64,000 nt of DNA from JALSRD01 sp964476595 (GTDB lineage: Bacteria > Desulfobacterota > Desulfobacteria > Desulfobacterales > JALSRD01): NCBI GenBank assembly GCA_964476595.1, contig CAYZCL010000090.1, forward strand, positions 29,527 to 93,526, given 5' to 3'. How positions within the stretch are numbered: the first letter of the stretch is position 1; every line of letters starts with the position of its first letter. A model generated the notes under the pieces. It searched no databases and was not told the DNA's origin. It saw nothing but the letters and a program-made list of their open reading frames with translations. Positions 26,026-34,110 of this stretch are shown piece by piece. The translations under genes were made by a program, and so were the position numbers.

Positions 26026-28283
26026 ACGACGACCCGGCAAAGCGGCGTGCGACCTCCCGGCGGACCGGACAGCGTTCCATTTCCCGCAACCTGTCCCTAG
26101 CGCTGCTGTCCATCCTGATCCTGGTGGAGGGCATCCTGCTGATCTTCGTCTACCAGCGGGAGTCGGCCGTCATGCTGCACCAGATCGAGGTGCGCGCCGA
26201 CGACTACATCACCAACCTGGGCCAGGTGCTGGCGGTTCCCATCTGGAATTTCGACGAGGAGCAGATCGAAAAGATCGGCACCGGGTTCGCCACCTACGAC
26301 CTGGTCAACCGGATCACGGTCTACGACGACACCGGCCGGGTGATCTTCCACTCCGCCCGCCGGACGGCCGACGAAAACGGCCTCCAGCGCTCCGCCGTCG
26401 TGATCTACAACGGACAGGCCATCGGCAAGGTGGCGCTCTCGGTATCACTGGCCCCCTACAGGCGGGGACTGCTCTGGCTGCAGAAAACGCTGGTGATGGT
26501 GCTGGCGGGCTCTTTCGCCGTCATCCTGATCGTCACCGGAATCCTGCTGCGCGTGCTGATGCGCAAGCCCCTGGGCATCCTGGAACAGCGCATGGACCGC
26601 ATCGCCCGCGGGGATTTCGAGGACACCGCCGACGGCATCGAATACAGGGAACTGGCCGGGATCACCCGGCGCTTCGGTCAGATGGCCGCCCAGATCCAGG
26701 CCCGCGAAAAGGCGCTGCAGCAAATCAACCGCGAACTCCAGGATGAGATTGCCGAAAGAAAGCGGGCCGAAGCCGCCCTGCGCAGCAGCGAGGAGCGCTA
26801 CCGGCACTTTTTCGAGGCCGACCTCTCCGGCGCGTATATTTCCAAGCCCGACGGGAATCTGATCGCCTGCAACCCGGTTTTCGCCAACATTTTCGGTTTT
26901 GAGTCGCCCGAGGAGGCCCTCAAGGCCAATCTGTGGGCACGCTACCTTCACCGCGCCGACCGCGACCGCTTCCTCTCGAGCCTCAGGGTACACCGCCGCC
27001 TGGAACAATACGAGTCCACGCTCACCAGTCTCAAGGGGGACCGCATCCACACCGTGGAAAACGCCGTGGGGGTCTTCGATGACCGGGACGAACTGGTGGA
27101 GATCAGGGGATACATCATCGACGTCACCCGTCAGAAAAACCTGGAGCTGCAGCTGCGCCAGGCACTCAAAATGGAGGCGGTGGGCACCCTGGCAGGCGGC
27201 ATCGCACATGATTTCAACAATCTGCTGATGGGCATCGAGGGCAACATCTCGCTGATGCTCAGCGAGATCGATTCCAGCCACCCTTTCTACCGCAGGTTCA
27301 AGCAGATTGAAAAAAACGTCCGGAGCGGCGCCCGGCTGACGGCCCAGCTGCTGGGGTACGCCCGCAAGGGCCGCTACCAGGTCAAGCCGCTGGACCTCAA
27401 CCAGGTGATCACCGACACCTCGGACACCTTCGGCCGCACGCGCCGGGAAATCGTCATCCACCACGACCTGGCCGACGACCTGAAGCCCATCGAAGCCGAC
27501 CGGGGGCAGATCGAGCAGGCGCTGCTGAACCTGTACGTCAACGCCGCCGACGCCATGCCGGGCGGGGGGAATCTCTATCTGCGCACGCGGAACATCAGTT
27601 CGGCCGAGATCTGCCGGCGCATATACGACGGCAAGCCTGGGGCCTACGTGATGGTCTCGGTGACCGACACCGGCATCGGCATGGACAAGAACACCCGCGA
27701 GCGCATCTTCGATCCCTTTTTCACCACCAAGGAAATGGGGCGCGGCACCGGCCTGGGCCTGGCGTCGGTCTACGGCATCGTCAAGGGGCACGGCGGCTAC
27801 GTCGATGTGGACTCGGAGAAGGGGCGCGGCACCACCTTTACCCTCTATTTTCCGGCCTCCGGCCGAACCATTTCCGCCGCTACCCCGCGTGCCGAAGAGC
27901 GACCGGTGACGGGCAGCGAAACCATCCTGCTGGTGGACGACGAGGCCGTCGTGCTGGAAGTCGCCGAGAACATGCTGCGCAACCTGGGCTACGGCGTTTA
28001 CTCCTCCGCCAGCGGCAGGGAGGCCGTGGAGATTCTGCGACGCCACCGGGAAAGTATCGACCTCGTCATCCTGGACATGATCATGCCGGACCTGAGCGGC
28101 AGCGAAACCTTCGACCTGATCAAATCCGCCAGTCCGTCCGTCAGGGTGCTGCTGTCCAGCGGGTACAGCATCGACGGCCAGGCCCGACAAATCATGGAAC
28201 GCGGTTGCGACGGTTTCATCCAGAAGCCCTACAGCCTGACGCTGCTGTCGCGCAAAATACGATCCGTCCTCGACCCGTCCTGA
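26022..28283 (+). CDS. Membrane hybrid sensor histidine kinase (TM-periplasmic-TM-HAMP-PAS-HisKA-HATPase-REC)
   Basis: A 753-residue sensor. TM1 is at about residues 25-43, a periplasmic region of about 105 residues follows, TM2 at about 155-178, then HAMP (RKPLGILEQRMDRIARGDF), a coiled linker, PAS (about 245-370), HisKA with His in GGIAHDFNN (about residue 395), HATPase_c (DTGIGMDKN, FDPFFTTK, GTGLGLASVYG) and a C-terminal REC (LLVDDE about 635, acceptor Asp in VILDMIMPD about 685, Lys in FIQKPY). ATG 26022 overlaps the preceding solute-binding gene, implying coupled synthesis. From HisKA to REC it closely resembles the kinase at 51.4-53.4 kb. No separate output regulator is adjacent, so phosphotransfer to a distant partner is likely. 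Confidence 0.93.
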   Translation: MNDDPAKRRATSRRTGQRSISRNLSLALLSILILVEGILLIFVYQRESAVMLHQIEVRADDYITNLGQVLAVPIWNFDEEQIEKIGTGFATYDLVNRITVYDDTGRVIFHSARRTADENGLQRSAVVIYNGQAIGKVALSVSLAPYRRGLLWLQKTLVMVLAGSFAVILIVTGILLRVLMRKPLGILEQRMDRIARGDFEDTADGIEYRELAGITRRFGQMAAQIQAREKALQQINRELQDEIAERKRAEAALRSSEERYRHFFEADLSGAYISKPDGNLIACNPVFANIFGFESPEEALKANLWARYLHRADRDRFLSSLRVHRRLEQYESTLTSLKGDRIHTVENAVGVFDDRDELVEIRGYIIDVTRQKNLELQLRQALKMEAVGTLAGGIAHDFNNLLMGIEGNISLMLSEIDSSHPFYRRFKQIEKNVRSGARLTAQLLGYARKGRYQVKPLDLNQVITDTSDTFGRTRREIVIHHDLADDLKPIEADRGQIEQALLNLYVNAADAMPGGGNLYLRTRNISSAEICRRIYDGKPGAYVMVSVTDTGIGMDKNTRERIFDPFFTTKEMGRGTGLGLASVYGIVKGHGGYVDVDSEKGRGTTFTLYFPASGRTISAATPRAEERPVTGSETILLVDDEAVVLEVAENMLRNLGYGVYSSASGREAVEILRRHRESIDLVILDMIMPDLSGSETFDLIKSASPSVRVLLSSGYSIDGQARQIMERGCDGFIQKPYSLTLLSRKIRSVLDPS

Positions 28284-28408
28284 CTTCACCGCCGGTCGGT
28301 CCGCATTTTGTCCGTCCGGCTGACATTTTTTTGCAGCCCCTCGCCGTTCCCTGTCACCTCCGTCCCCGTAATCTTCTGTTTCCAAGACATTTCCGAAAAG
28401 ACTCCGCC

Positions 28409-28425
28409 AGGCATGCATCTTGCTT
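28409..28425 (+). promoter_or_regulatory. Putative sigma54 (-24/-12) promoter
   Basis: AGGCATGCATCTTGCTT has the invariant GG (28410-28411) and GC (28422-28423) exactly ten bases apart and a TTGC box, close to the TGGCAC-N5-TTGCA consensus. It lies about 85 bases before a small zinc-ribbon gene in a gap of 227 bases. No activator-binding repeat was identified. Confidence 0.5.
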
Positions 28426-28510
28426 ATTGGTGACATCGAACCTGAAGCGATGCCTACCCGCCATCGGGTCGGTGCCACCCGGCGACAACCCGCATACGGA
28501 GAAGAAAGGA

Positions 28511-28738
28511 ATGGCAAGCACAACCACCGATACCGTTTTCATGACCAAGAAATGCCACAACTGCCTGACCAGCATGCCCGTAGCCGCCCGTCGATGCCCG
28601 GAGTGCAAAAAAAAAGTGGGGGATGTCGACAAGCTCGGCTTCGCCAAGAAACCCGTGCAGTGGGTGGCCTACATCACTACCCTGATCTGGTTCCAGGCCT
28701 TCTGCTTTTTCGTCTGGTGGGCCTTTCTGAAGGCCTGA
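28511..28738 (+). CDS. Small zinc-ribbon membrane protein
   Basis: A 75-residue protein with an N-terminal zinc-ribbon of two CxxC pairs (KKCHNCLTS and RRCPECKKK) and one C-terminal membrane helix (about residues 48-72: WVAYITTLIWFQAFCFFVWW). Such zinc-ribbon plus one-helix proteins are common but poorly characterised. ATG 28511 follows GGAGAAGAAAGGA; an upstream in-frame extension has no coding character. The gene is isolated, behind a sigma54-like site, and may belong to a nitrogen- or motility-type regulon. Function unknown. Confidence 0.75.
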   Translation: MASTTTDTVFMTKKCHNCLTSMPVAARRCPECKKKVGDVDKLGFAKKPVQWVAYITTLIWFQAFCFFVWWAFLKA

Positions 28739-29135
28739 GCCTTCCCGGGCCCATCGTCCCCGTCGTCTTTCCGCGGCCGGCGCAGAGCGCAAGGCGGAGA
28801 CATGCCCGTTCGCGGGGCGACCGGCCCGTGGGCGAAACGCCGGCCGACGTCCCATCCTGCAGGTCCGCACCCACCGGCGCCACCCTCCTCGAAACCCGCC
28901 GGGAAACGTGATTTCTGCCGCTTTTCCGAGGACGCCCCGCCCCCCCGCCTCCCAGGACACGGGGCGTAACGGCCGCCCGGCCCCGCGGTACGCGACGTTC
29001 CGCGGCACGCTTGCATCTTGCCATATTCAGCAGATATGATATAGGTCACTTTTATCTCCCACGCCGTCACGGCGTGATCCGGCTTCGTATCGTCCCTTTC
29101 TTAATCCCCTAACCGCAATCCAAGGAGGAGGACTT
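28739..29135. other. Intergenic region upstream of livK, with palindromic site
   Basis: 397 bases without a supported gene. The left part is very GC-rich. From about 29010 it becomes AT-richer, with TATGAT (29035-29040) as a -10 candidate and a poor -35 (TTGCAT, 29011-29016). Downstream of it, CACGCCG (29060-29066) and CGGCGTG (29070-29076) form a perfect seven-base palindrome around TCA, a plausible operator or leader hairpin for the liv operon. GGAGGAGG precedes the livK ATG. Confidence 0.5.
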
Positions 29136-30449
29136 ATGAAAGTATTGTTAAAACTCGGCATATTCTGTCTCAGCGTCGCCCTGGCGGCCACCCTGGTGGT
29201 GCTACCGGGCTCCCCGCAGGCCCGTGAAATCAAGATCGGTGTACTCTACCCGCTGACGGGAGGCGCCGCGGCCGCCGGCAGGGAGCTGAAAGCCGGTGCC
29301 GAACTGGCCGCCGAGATCGCCAACAAGGCCATGCCGGACATCGATATGACCATGGCCAAAAACGCCGGTATCAAGAGCCTGGGCGGCGCCACCATCAAGC
29401 TGATCATCAAGGACCACGAGGGCAACCCCACCCTGGGGGCCGACCTGGCCAAGAAGCTCATCCTGGACGACAAGGTCGACGGCCTCTTGGGCTGCTACTA
29501 CAGTTCGGTGACCAAGACGGTCAGTGCCGTGGCCGAGCAGTACGGGATTCCCATGATCAACGGCACCTCCACCTCGCCGGGTCTCACCACGCGGGGTTTC
29601 AAGTGGTTCTGGCGCACCACGCCCCACGACAAGTGGTTCACCAAGGACCTGTTCGAGCTGCTCAAGGGCCTGACCGAGGGCAAAGTCAAGGGCGTTGCCG
29701 CGGTTCCCAAGAAACAGCTGCAGACCATCGCCTCGGCCTGTGAAAAGACCGAGTGGGGCTCCCACGTATCCGAATTGATCAAGTCCATGTCCAAGGAGTA
29801 CGGCTTCAAGCTGCGCAAATCCTTGCTCTACGCCGCCAAGTCGGCGGATCTGTCCAGCGAGGTGCGCTCGCTCAAGGCGGCCAAGCCGGACGTCATGCTG
29901 TTCGCCTCCTACACCTCGGACGCCATCCTGATGGTCAAGACGCTCAAGGCCCAGAAGGCGCATCCCAAAATCATCTGGGGCCAGGACGCCGGGTTCGAAA
30001 AACCCGAGTTCCGCAACACCCTGGGCAAGACCATCGAGGGCATCCTGACGCGCACCGTGTTCCTGCCCAAGGTGGTGGAAATCAAGCCGCTGGCCGGCCA
30101 GATCAACAAGCTTTACAAGGCCAAGACCGGCAACGACCTGGGCGGCGCCTCGGCGCGGGCCTTCACCGGGCTGCAGACCTGGGTCTACATCCTGGAAAAA
30201 GCCGGATCCACCAAGCCGGCCGACATCCAGAAGGCCGCCAACAGCATCGAGATCCCCGGCAAGGAACTGGTGGTGCCATGGGCGGGCATCCAGTTCTCCA
30301 CCACGGGAGACGAAATCGGCCAGAACGTGCTCGGATCAGGCCTTATCGGTCAGTACCAGATGGGCAAGGACGGCAAGATCGGACTGGAGATCGTCTATCC
30401 TTTCGACGTGGCCTCGGCCGACATGATCTTTCCGTTCCCGGGGTTTTAA
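29136..30449 (+). CDS. livK: Branched-chain amino acid-type ABC transporter substrate-binding protein
   Basis: A 437-residue periplasmic binding protein of the HAAT (LivK/amide) family. It has a signal peptide (about residues 1-29), then IKIGVLYPLTGGAAAAGREL, the family's N-terminal strand and ligand loop. YYSSVTKTVSAVAEQYGIPMINGTSTSPGLT is typical of the middle lobe. It delivers a small solute to the LivHMGF importer encoded next. It carries its own strong ribosome-binding site (AAGGAGGAGG), and a large stem-loop follows the gene, as often found where a binding protein is made in excess over its permease. The ligand could be an amino acid, an amide or, judging from the downstream genes, a 5-oxoproline-like compound. 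Confidence 0.93.
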   Translation: MKVLLKLGIFCLSVALAATLVVLPGSPQAREIKIGVLYPLTGGAAAAGRELKAGAELAAEIANKAMPDIDMTMAKNAGIKSLGGATIKLIIKDHEGNPTLGADLAKKLILDDKVDGLLGCYYSSVTKTVSAVAEQYGIPMINGTSTSPGLTTRGFKWFWRTTPHDKWFTKDLFELLKGLTEGKVKGVAAVPKKQLQTIASACEKTEWGSHVSELIKSMSKEYGFKLRKSLLYAAKSADLSSEVRSLKAAKPDVMLFASYTSDAILMVKTLKAQKAHPKIIWGQDAGFEKPEFRNTLGKTIEGILTRTVFLPKVVEIKPLAGQINKLYKAKTGNDLGGASARAFTGLQTWVYILEKAGSTKPADIQKAANSIEIPGKELVVPWAGIQFSTTGDEIGQNVLGSGLIGQYQMGKDGKIGLEIVYPFDVASADMIFPFPGF

Positions 30450-30500
30450 TACGGCCCGCTTCCGGCCGAACCGCCTGAAACGAACCACCAACCGGTTCAA

Positions 30501-30566
30501 CCACGGGGGACCCGGAGAGCGGGGAGCGTTGCGCGCCTTCTTCCGTACGCTCCGGGAACCCCGTGG
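30501..30566 (+). promoter_or_regulatory. Intercistronic stem-loop between livK and livH
   Basis: CCACGGGG (30501-30508) pairs with CCCCGTGG (30559-30566), and CCCGGAG (30511-30517) with CTCCGGG (30550-30556), separated by a 2x2 internal loop. An alternative stem GGAGCGT (30523-30529) with ACGCTCC (30547-30553) competes for the inner part. There is no T-run. The position after a binding-protein gene suggests an mRNA-stabilising or partial-termination element. Confidence 0.75.
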
Positions 30567-30584
30567 CGAAAAGAACACTTCCGC

Positions 30585-31499
30585 ATGGATATCCTGATAA
30601 GTTCCATCGTGGCCGGGCTGCTGATCGGCATGATCCTGGCGCTGGTGTCCCTGGGGCTGACGATCATCTTCGGCGTCATGGACATCGTCAATTTCGCCCA
30701 CGGCGAATTCCTGATGCTGGGCATGTACACCACGTTGTTCACGGCCCAGGCCACGGGTATCGACCCGCTGCTGACCCTGCCGCTTGCGGCCCTGGTGGGA
30801 TTCGCGCTGGGCGTGGCCTGCTACTACGGCTTCATCCGTTTCCTGCTGCGCGGCCCCATGGTGGCGCAGCTGCTGGGGACCTTCGGGTTGATGCTGCTGC
30901 TGCGCAACCTGGCGCTGCTCCTCTTCGGCTCCGAGGACCGCGCCCTGCACCACGGGCTGCTGGTGGGCAAGAGCTTCGACATCGGCATGGGGGTCATCAT
31001 CCCGGCCACCAAGCTGGCCGCGGCCGGCCTGTCCATCGTGACCTTCGCGGCTGTCTGGCTGCTCATGAACCGCACGCGCATCGGCAAGGCGCTCACGGCC
31101 ACGGCCCTGAACGCCCAGGGAGCGCGCTACATGGGCATCCCGACCGGCCGCATGAACGCCCTGGCCTGGGGCATCGGCGGGGGCAGCGTCACGCTGGCCG
31201 GCGGGCTGCTGGTCAACTTCTGGTCGGTCAACCCCTTCGTCGGCCTGCTGTTCACTATGATCGCCTTCACCATCGTGGCCCTGGGGGGCTTCGGGTCGGT
31301 GCCCGGCGCTTTCTTCGCCGCCCTGGTGGTGGGCCTGATCACCGAGATCCCCGGCTTCTGGGATTTCGTCACCTACACCTTCGACATCGGCTGGATGTCC
31401 GACGTACCCATGACATCCTTCAAGTACACCTGGGTGTACCTGGCCTATTTCGTCATCATGGTCGTCCGACCGCGGGGGCTCTTCGGATGGAAGCACTGA
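30585..31499 (+). CDS. livH: ABC transporter permease LivH
   Basis: A 304-residue inner-membrane permease of the branched-chain amino acid family with about eight hydrophobic segments. The conserved start SSIVAGLLIGMILALVSLGL with FGVMDIVNFAHGEFLMLG is diagnostic, as is the C-terminal VALGGFGSVPGA loop that contacts the ATPase. It pairs with LivM. ATG 30585 has only a weak AAGAA upstream. The next gene starts inside its last codons (13-base overlap). Confidence 0.95.
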   Translation: MDILISSIVAGLLIGMILALVSLGLTIIFGVMDIVNFAHGEFLMLGMYTTLFTAQATGIDPLLTLPLAALVGFALGVACYYGFIRFLLRGPMVAQLLGTFGLMLLLRNLALLLFGSEDRALHHGLLVGKSFDIGMGVIIPATKLAAAGLSIVTFAAVWLLMNRTRIGKALTATALNAQGARYMGIPTGRMNALAWGIGGGSVTLAGGLLVNFWSVNPFVGLLFTMIAFTIVALGGFGSVPGAFFAALVVGLITEIPGFWDFVTYTFDIGWMSDVPMTSFKYTWVYLAYFVIMVVRPRGLFGWKH

Positions 31500-32497
31500 A
31501 AAACGCCTTCGACTTCTCCGACTTTCCCCGCACCGACCTGGTGGTGGCCGGCGTGCTCGCACTGGTGCTGGCAGCCTTCCCGTTCCTGTCGCCGTCGTCT
31601 TTCGCCATGGCCACCATGATCCAGTTCTTCATGTTCTCGATCTACGGCATGGGCTGGAACACCATCGGCGGCTACGGCGGGCAGGTGGACCTGGGCAAGG
31701 CCCAGTACGTGGGCATCGGGGCCTACACCACGGCGGTGATGCTGATCCGCTGGGACATTCCCTTCTGGGTGTCCATGCCGGCGGGCGTGTGTCTGTCGGT
31801 GATGTGGTCCTTCATCATCGGCTATCCCCTCTTCCGGCTCAAGGGGCACTACTTCGCCATCGCCACCATTGCCACCTCGCTGGTGCTCAAGGACCTTTTC
31901 GAGGTCTGGGACTTCGTAGGGGCCGCGCGGGGGCTGGAAATCTCGCCCATCAAGTACCACCCGCCCGATTTCCTGCGCCTGATCTTCCGCGAGGACATCT
32001 ACTACTACTACGTCATCTTCGGGTTTTTCCTGGCGGGCATCGTCTACATCAACTGGTTTCGCAAGTCCCGGCTGGGTTTCCAGCTACGCTCCATCAAGGA
32101 CAACGAGGAGGTCGCCCGTTCGCTGGGAATCAACGTGCACTGGGCCAAGATCAAGACCTACGCCATCGCCACGGCCTTCGTCAGCGTGGCCGGTTCCTTT
32201 CACGCCTGCTACATCAAGAACATCGAGCCCGAAGACACCATGAGCCTGGACATCTCCATCCTCATCGCCCTGATGGCCATGCTGGGCGGCGCCGGTTCGC
32301 TGTGGGGGCCCATCATCGGAGCCGGCATCCTGATCCCGCTCAAGAGCTACCTCAAGGAGTGGCTGGGGGCGCGGGCCGGGCTGGTGGGCATCGACCTGAT
32401 CATCTACGCCCTGATCATCATGGTCATTTCGGCCAAGGAACCGCGCGGCATCTGGGGTATCGTGGAGCGCGTGCGGCGCAGGAAGAGAAGACGATGA
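31487..32497 (+). CDS. livM: ABC transporter permease LivM
   Basis: A 336-residue permease, second membrane subunit of the importer. It has GWNTIGGYGGQVDLGKAQYVGIGAY near the middle helices (the family's GxxGQxSLGHAxFxGxGAY motif, here with D and K replacing S and H), and the ATPase-contact region RLGFQLRSIKDNEEVARSLGI. ATG 31487 overlaps livH by 13 bases and the stop overlaps livG as ATGA, so synthesis is coupled. The basic C-terminal tail (RRRKRRR) is unusual but plausible as a cytoplasmic end. Confidence 0.95.
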   Translation: MEALKNAFDFSDFPRTDLVVAGVLALVLAAFPFLSPSSFAMATMIQFFMFSIYGMGWNTIGGYGGQVDLGKAQYVGIGAYTTAVMLIRWDIPFWVSMPAGVCLSVMWSFIIGYPLFRLKGHYFAIATIATSLVLKDLFEVWDFVGAARGLEISPIKYHPPDFLRLIFREDIYYYYVIFGFFLAGIVYINWFRKSRLGFQLRSIKDNEEVARSLGINVHWAKIKTYAIATAFVSVAGSFHACYIKNIEPEDTMSLDISILIALMAMLGGAGSLWGPIIGAGILIPLKSYLKEWLGARAGLVGIDLIIYALIIMVISAKEPRGIWGIVERVRRRKRRR

Positions 32498-33240
32498 AGA
32501 TCCTCGAAGTCCAGCACCTAGTCAAGGAATTCGGCGGGCTGCGGGCCAACGACGACATTTCCTTCGCCCTGGAAAAGGAGGAGCTGACCGGCGTCATCGG
32601 CCCCAACGGCGCCGGCAAAACCACCCTGTTCAACTGCATCGCCGGCCTGCACCCGGTCACCGGCGGCCGGATTTTCTTCGACGGCCGGGACATCACCGAT
32701 CTCAGGGCCCACGAAGTGGCCCGGCTGGGGCTGGCGCGCACGTTCCAGGTGTACACGGCCGCCGGCGACCTCAACGTGGAGGAAAACGTCATGGTGGGTT
32801 GCTTTATGCGCACCGCCTCGCGCAGCGAGGCCCGCCGCCGCGCCCGGCGGATTCTCGCCGATCTGAACCTGGAAGCGCACACCGACGCCCTGGTCAGCGA
32901 GCTTCCCGTGGCGGCCCAGAAGCAGGTCACCATGGCCACGGCCCTGGGGACCGCGCCCAAGCTGCTGCTGCTCGACGAGGTGGCCGCCGGCCTGAACCCT
33001 TCGGAAATCGACCAGATCATGGACACCATCCGCCACCTGCACCACGATCTGGGCATCACCATCGTACTCATCGAGCACGTCATGGAACTGGTCATGAACG
33101 TCTGCCAGCGTCTCATCGTGCTGGACTACGGCAAGAAAATCGCCGACGGCGGTCCCGAGGACATCGCGGGTAACCCGCAGGTCATCAAGGCTTATCTGGG
33201 AGAACGCTACGTGGCCGAACACGCCGGGGAGCTATCCTGA
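32494..33240 (+). CDS. livG: ABC transporter ATP-binding protein LivG
   Basis: A 248-residue cytoplasmic ATPase of the importer. Walker A is GPNGAGKTTLFN. Walker B is LLLLDEVAAGLNPSE. The signature region reads ELPVAAQKQVTMATAL in place of the usual LSGGQ-type LSYGQQ, a substitution found in some LivG proteins. The H-loop His is in IVLIEHVM. The ATG at 32494 overlaps livM. An apparent longer frame upstream lies inside livM and is not coding. The C-terminal VIKAYLGE segment is typical of LivG. Confidence 0.94.
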   Translation: MKILEVQHLVKEFGGLRANDDISFALEKEELTGVIGPNGAGKTTLFNCIAGLHPVTGGRIFFDGRDITDLRAHEVARLGLARTFQVYTAAGDLNVEENVMVGCFMRTASRSEARRRARRILADLNLEAHTDALVSELPVAAQKQVTMATALGTAPKLLLLDEVAAGLNPSEIDQIMDTIRHLHHDLGITIVLIEHVMELVMNVCQRLIVLDYGKKIADGGPEDIAGNPQVIKAYLGERYVAEHAGELS

Positions 33241-33243
33241 TCC

Positions 33244-33960
33244 ATGGCAAAGGCACTGCTTGAAATCAAAGACATCTGGGTGCGCTACGCCGGCCTGCCG
33301 GTCATCCAGGGACTCTCGCTGGCCGTGAACGACGGCGAGACCGTCTGCGTGGTGGGTGCCAACGGCGCCGGCAAATCCACCCTGCTGCGGGCCGTGATGG
33401 GCAAGCAGTCGCCCTACAGGGGGACCGTACGCTTCGCCGGCCGGGAGATCCACCGCCTGTCCACCGAGGAAATCGTGCACTTGGGCATCGTCTACGTTCC
33501 CGAGGAGAAAATGCTCTTCGGTCCCCTCTCGGTGGAGGAAAACCTGCGCCTGGGCGCTTACATCCTCAAGGACCCCCAGCGCATCGAGCAGAATCTGGAC
33601 TTCGTCTACGGCCTCTTTCCGCGTCTCCAGGAGCGCCGCCGCCAGCCGGCTTCCACCCTCTCCGGCGGCGAGCAGCAGATGGTCGCCATCGGCCGCGGGC
33701 TGATGTCCAACCCGCGCATCCTGATGCTGGACGAACCCTCGCTGGGGCTGGCGCCCATCCTGGTGGATGAGGTCCTCGACACGGTGCGCAAGCTCAAGAA
33801 AGAAGGCATGACCATTCTGCTGGTGGAACAGAACGTGCGCGAAGCCCTCGAGCTGGCCGACCGCGGCTACGTGCTGCAGACCGGGCGCATCATGGCCGAG
33901 GGCAGCGGGCGGGAACTGCTGGCCAGCGACATGTTCCGCAAGGCGTTTCTGGGGATGTGA
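33244..33960 (+). CDS. livF: ABC transporter ATP-binding protein LivF
   Basis: A 238-residue second ATPase of the importer. Walker A is GANGAGKSTLLR, the signature is TLSGGEQQMVAIGRGLM, Walker B is ILMLDEPSLGLAP, and the H-loop region is ILLVEQNVRE. It starts three bases after the livG stop and is the last gene of the transporter set. After a 150-base gap with a dispersed repeat the YcsI/pxp genes follow in the same direction. Confidence 0.95.
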   Translation: MAKALLEIKDIWVRYAGLPVIQGLSLAVNDGETVCVVGANGAGKSTLLRAVMGKQSPYRGTVRFAGREIHRLSTEEIVHLGIVYVPEEKMLFGPLSVEENLRLGAYILKDPQRIEQNLDFVYGLFPRLQERRRQPASTLSGGEQQMVAIGRGLMSNPRILMLDEPSLGLAPILVDEVLDTVRKLKKEGMTILLVEQNVREALELADRGYVLQTGRIMAEGSGRELLASDMFRKAFLGM

Positions 33961-33978
33961 GGGGGAAGAGGCAGGGGT

Positions 33979-34012
33979 AAAGGGACAGAGGCACAAAGGC
34001 ACAGAGTGAAAG
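33979..34012. repeat. Dispersed repeat, CTTTGTGCC type (copy 3, reverse orientation)
   Basis: AAAGGGACAGAGGCACAAAG followed by GCACAGAGTGAAAGG. Its reverse complement reads through TTTCACTCTGTGCCTTTGTG and aligns with copy 2 at 15066-15107. It lies in the livF-YcsI gap. Confidence 0.65.
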
Positions 34013-34047
34013 GAAGGGGTCCATTTTTCCTTTCCGTTTACGAAAGG
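34008..34047 (+). promoter_or_regulatory. Leader with two mutually exclusive small hairpins
   Basis: GAAAGGAA (34008-34015) can pair with TTCCTTTC (34027-34034), or CCTTTC (34029-34034) can pair instead with GAAAGG (34042-34047). The shared middle segment makes the two stems exclusive, in the manner of a switch. The stems are short, so this could be chance or a by-product of the repeat next to it. Confidence 0.35.
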
Positions 34048-34110
34048 CCCGAGACAGAATGGCGGAAAGCGCCCGCGAACTCGGGCCGCCTGATTTGGGG
34101 AGAAAACAGA

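Noticed and set aside
29002..29023. Second sigma54-like sequence GGCACG...TTGC upstream of livK
   Set aside because: The GG and GC pairs are not ten bases apart (fourteen or seven), so it does not fit a -24/-12 promoter.
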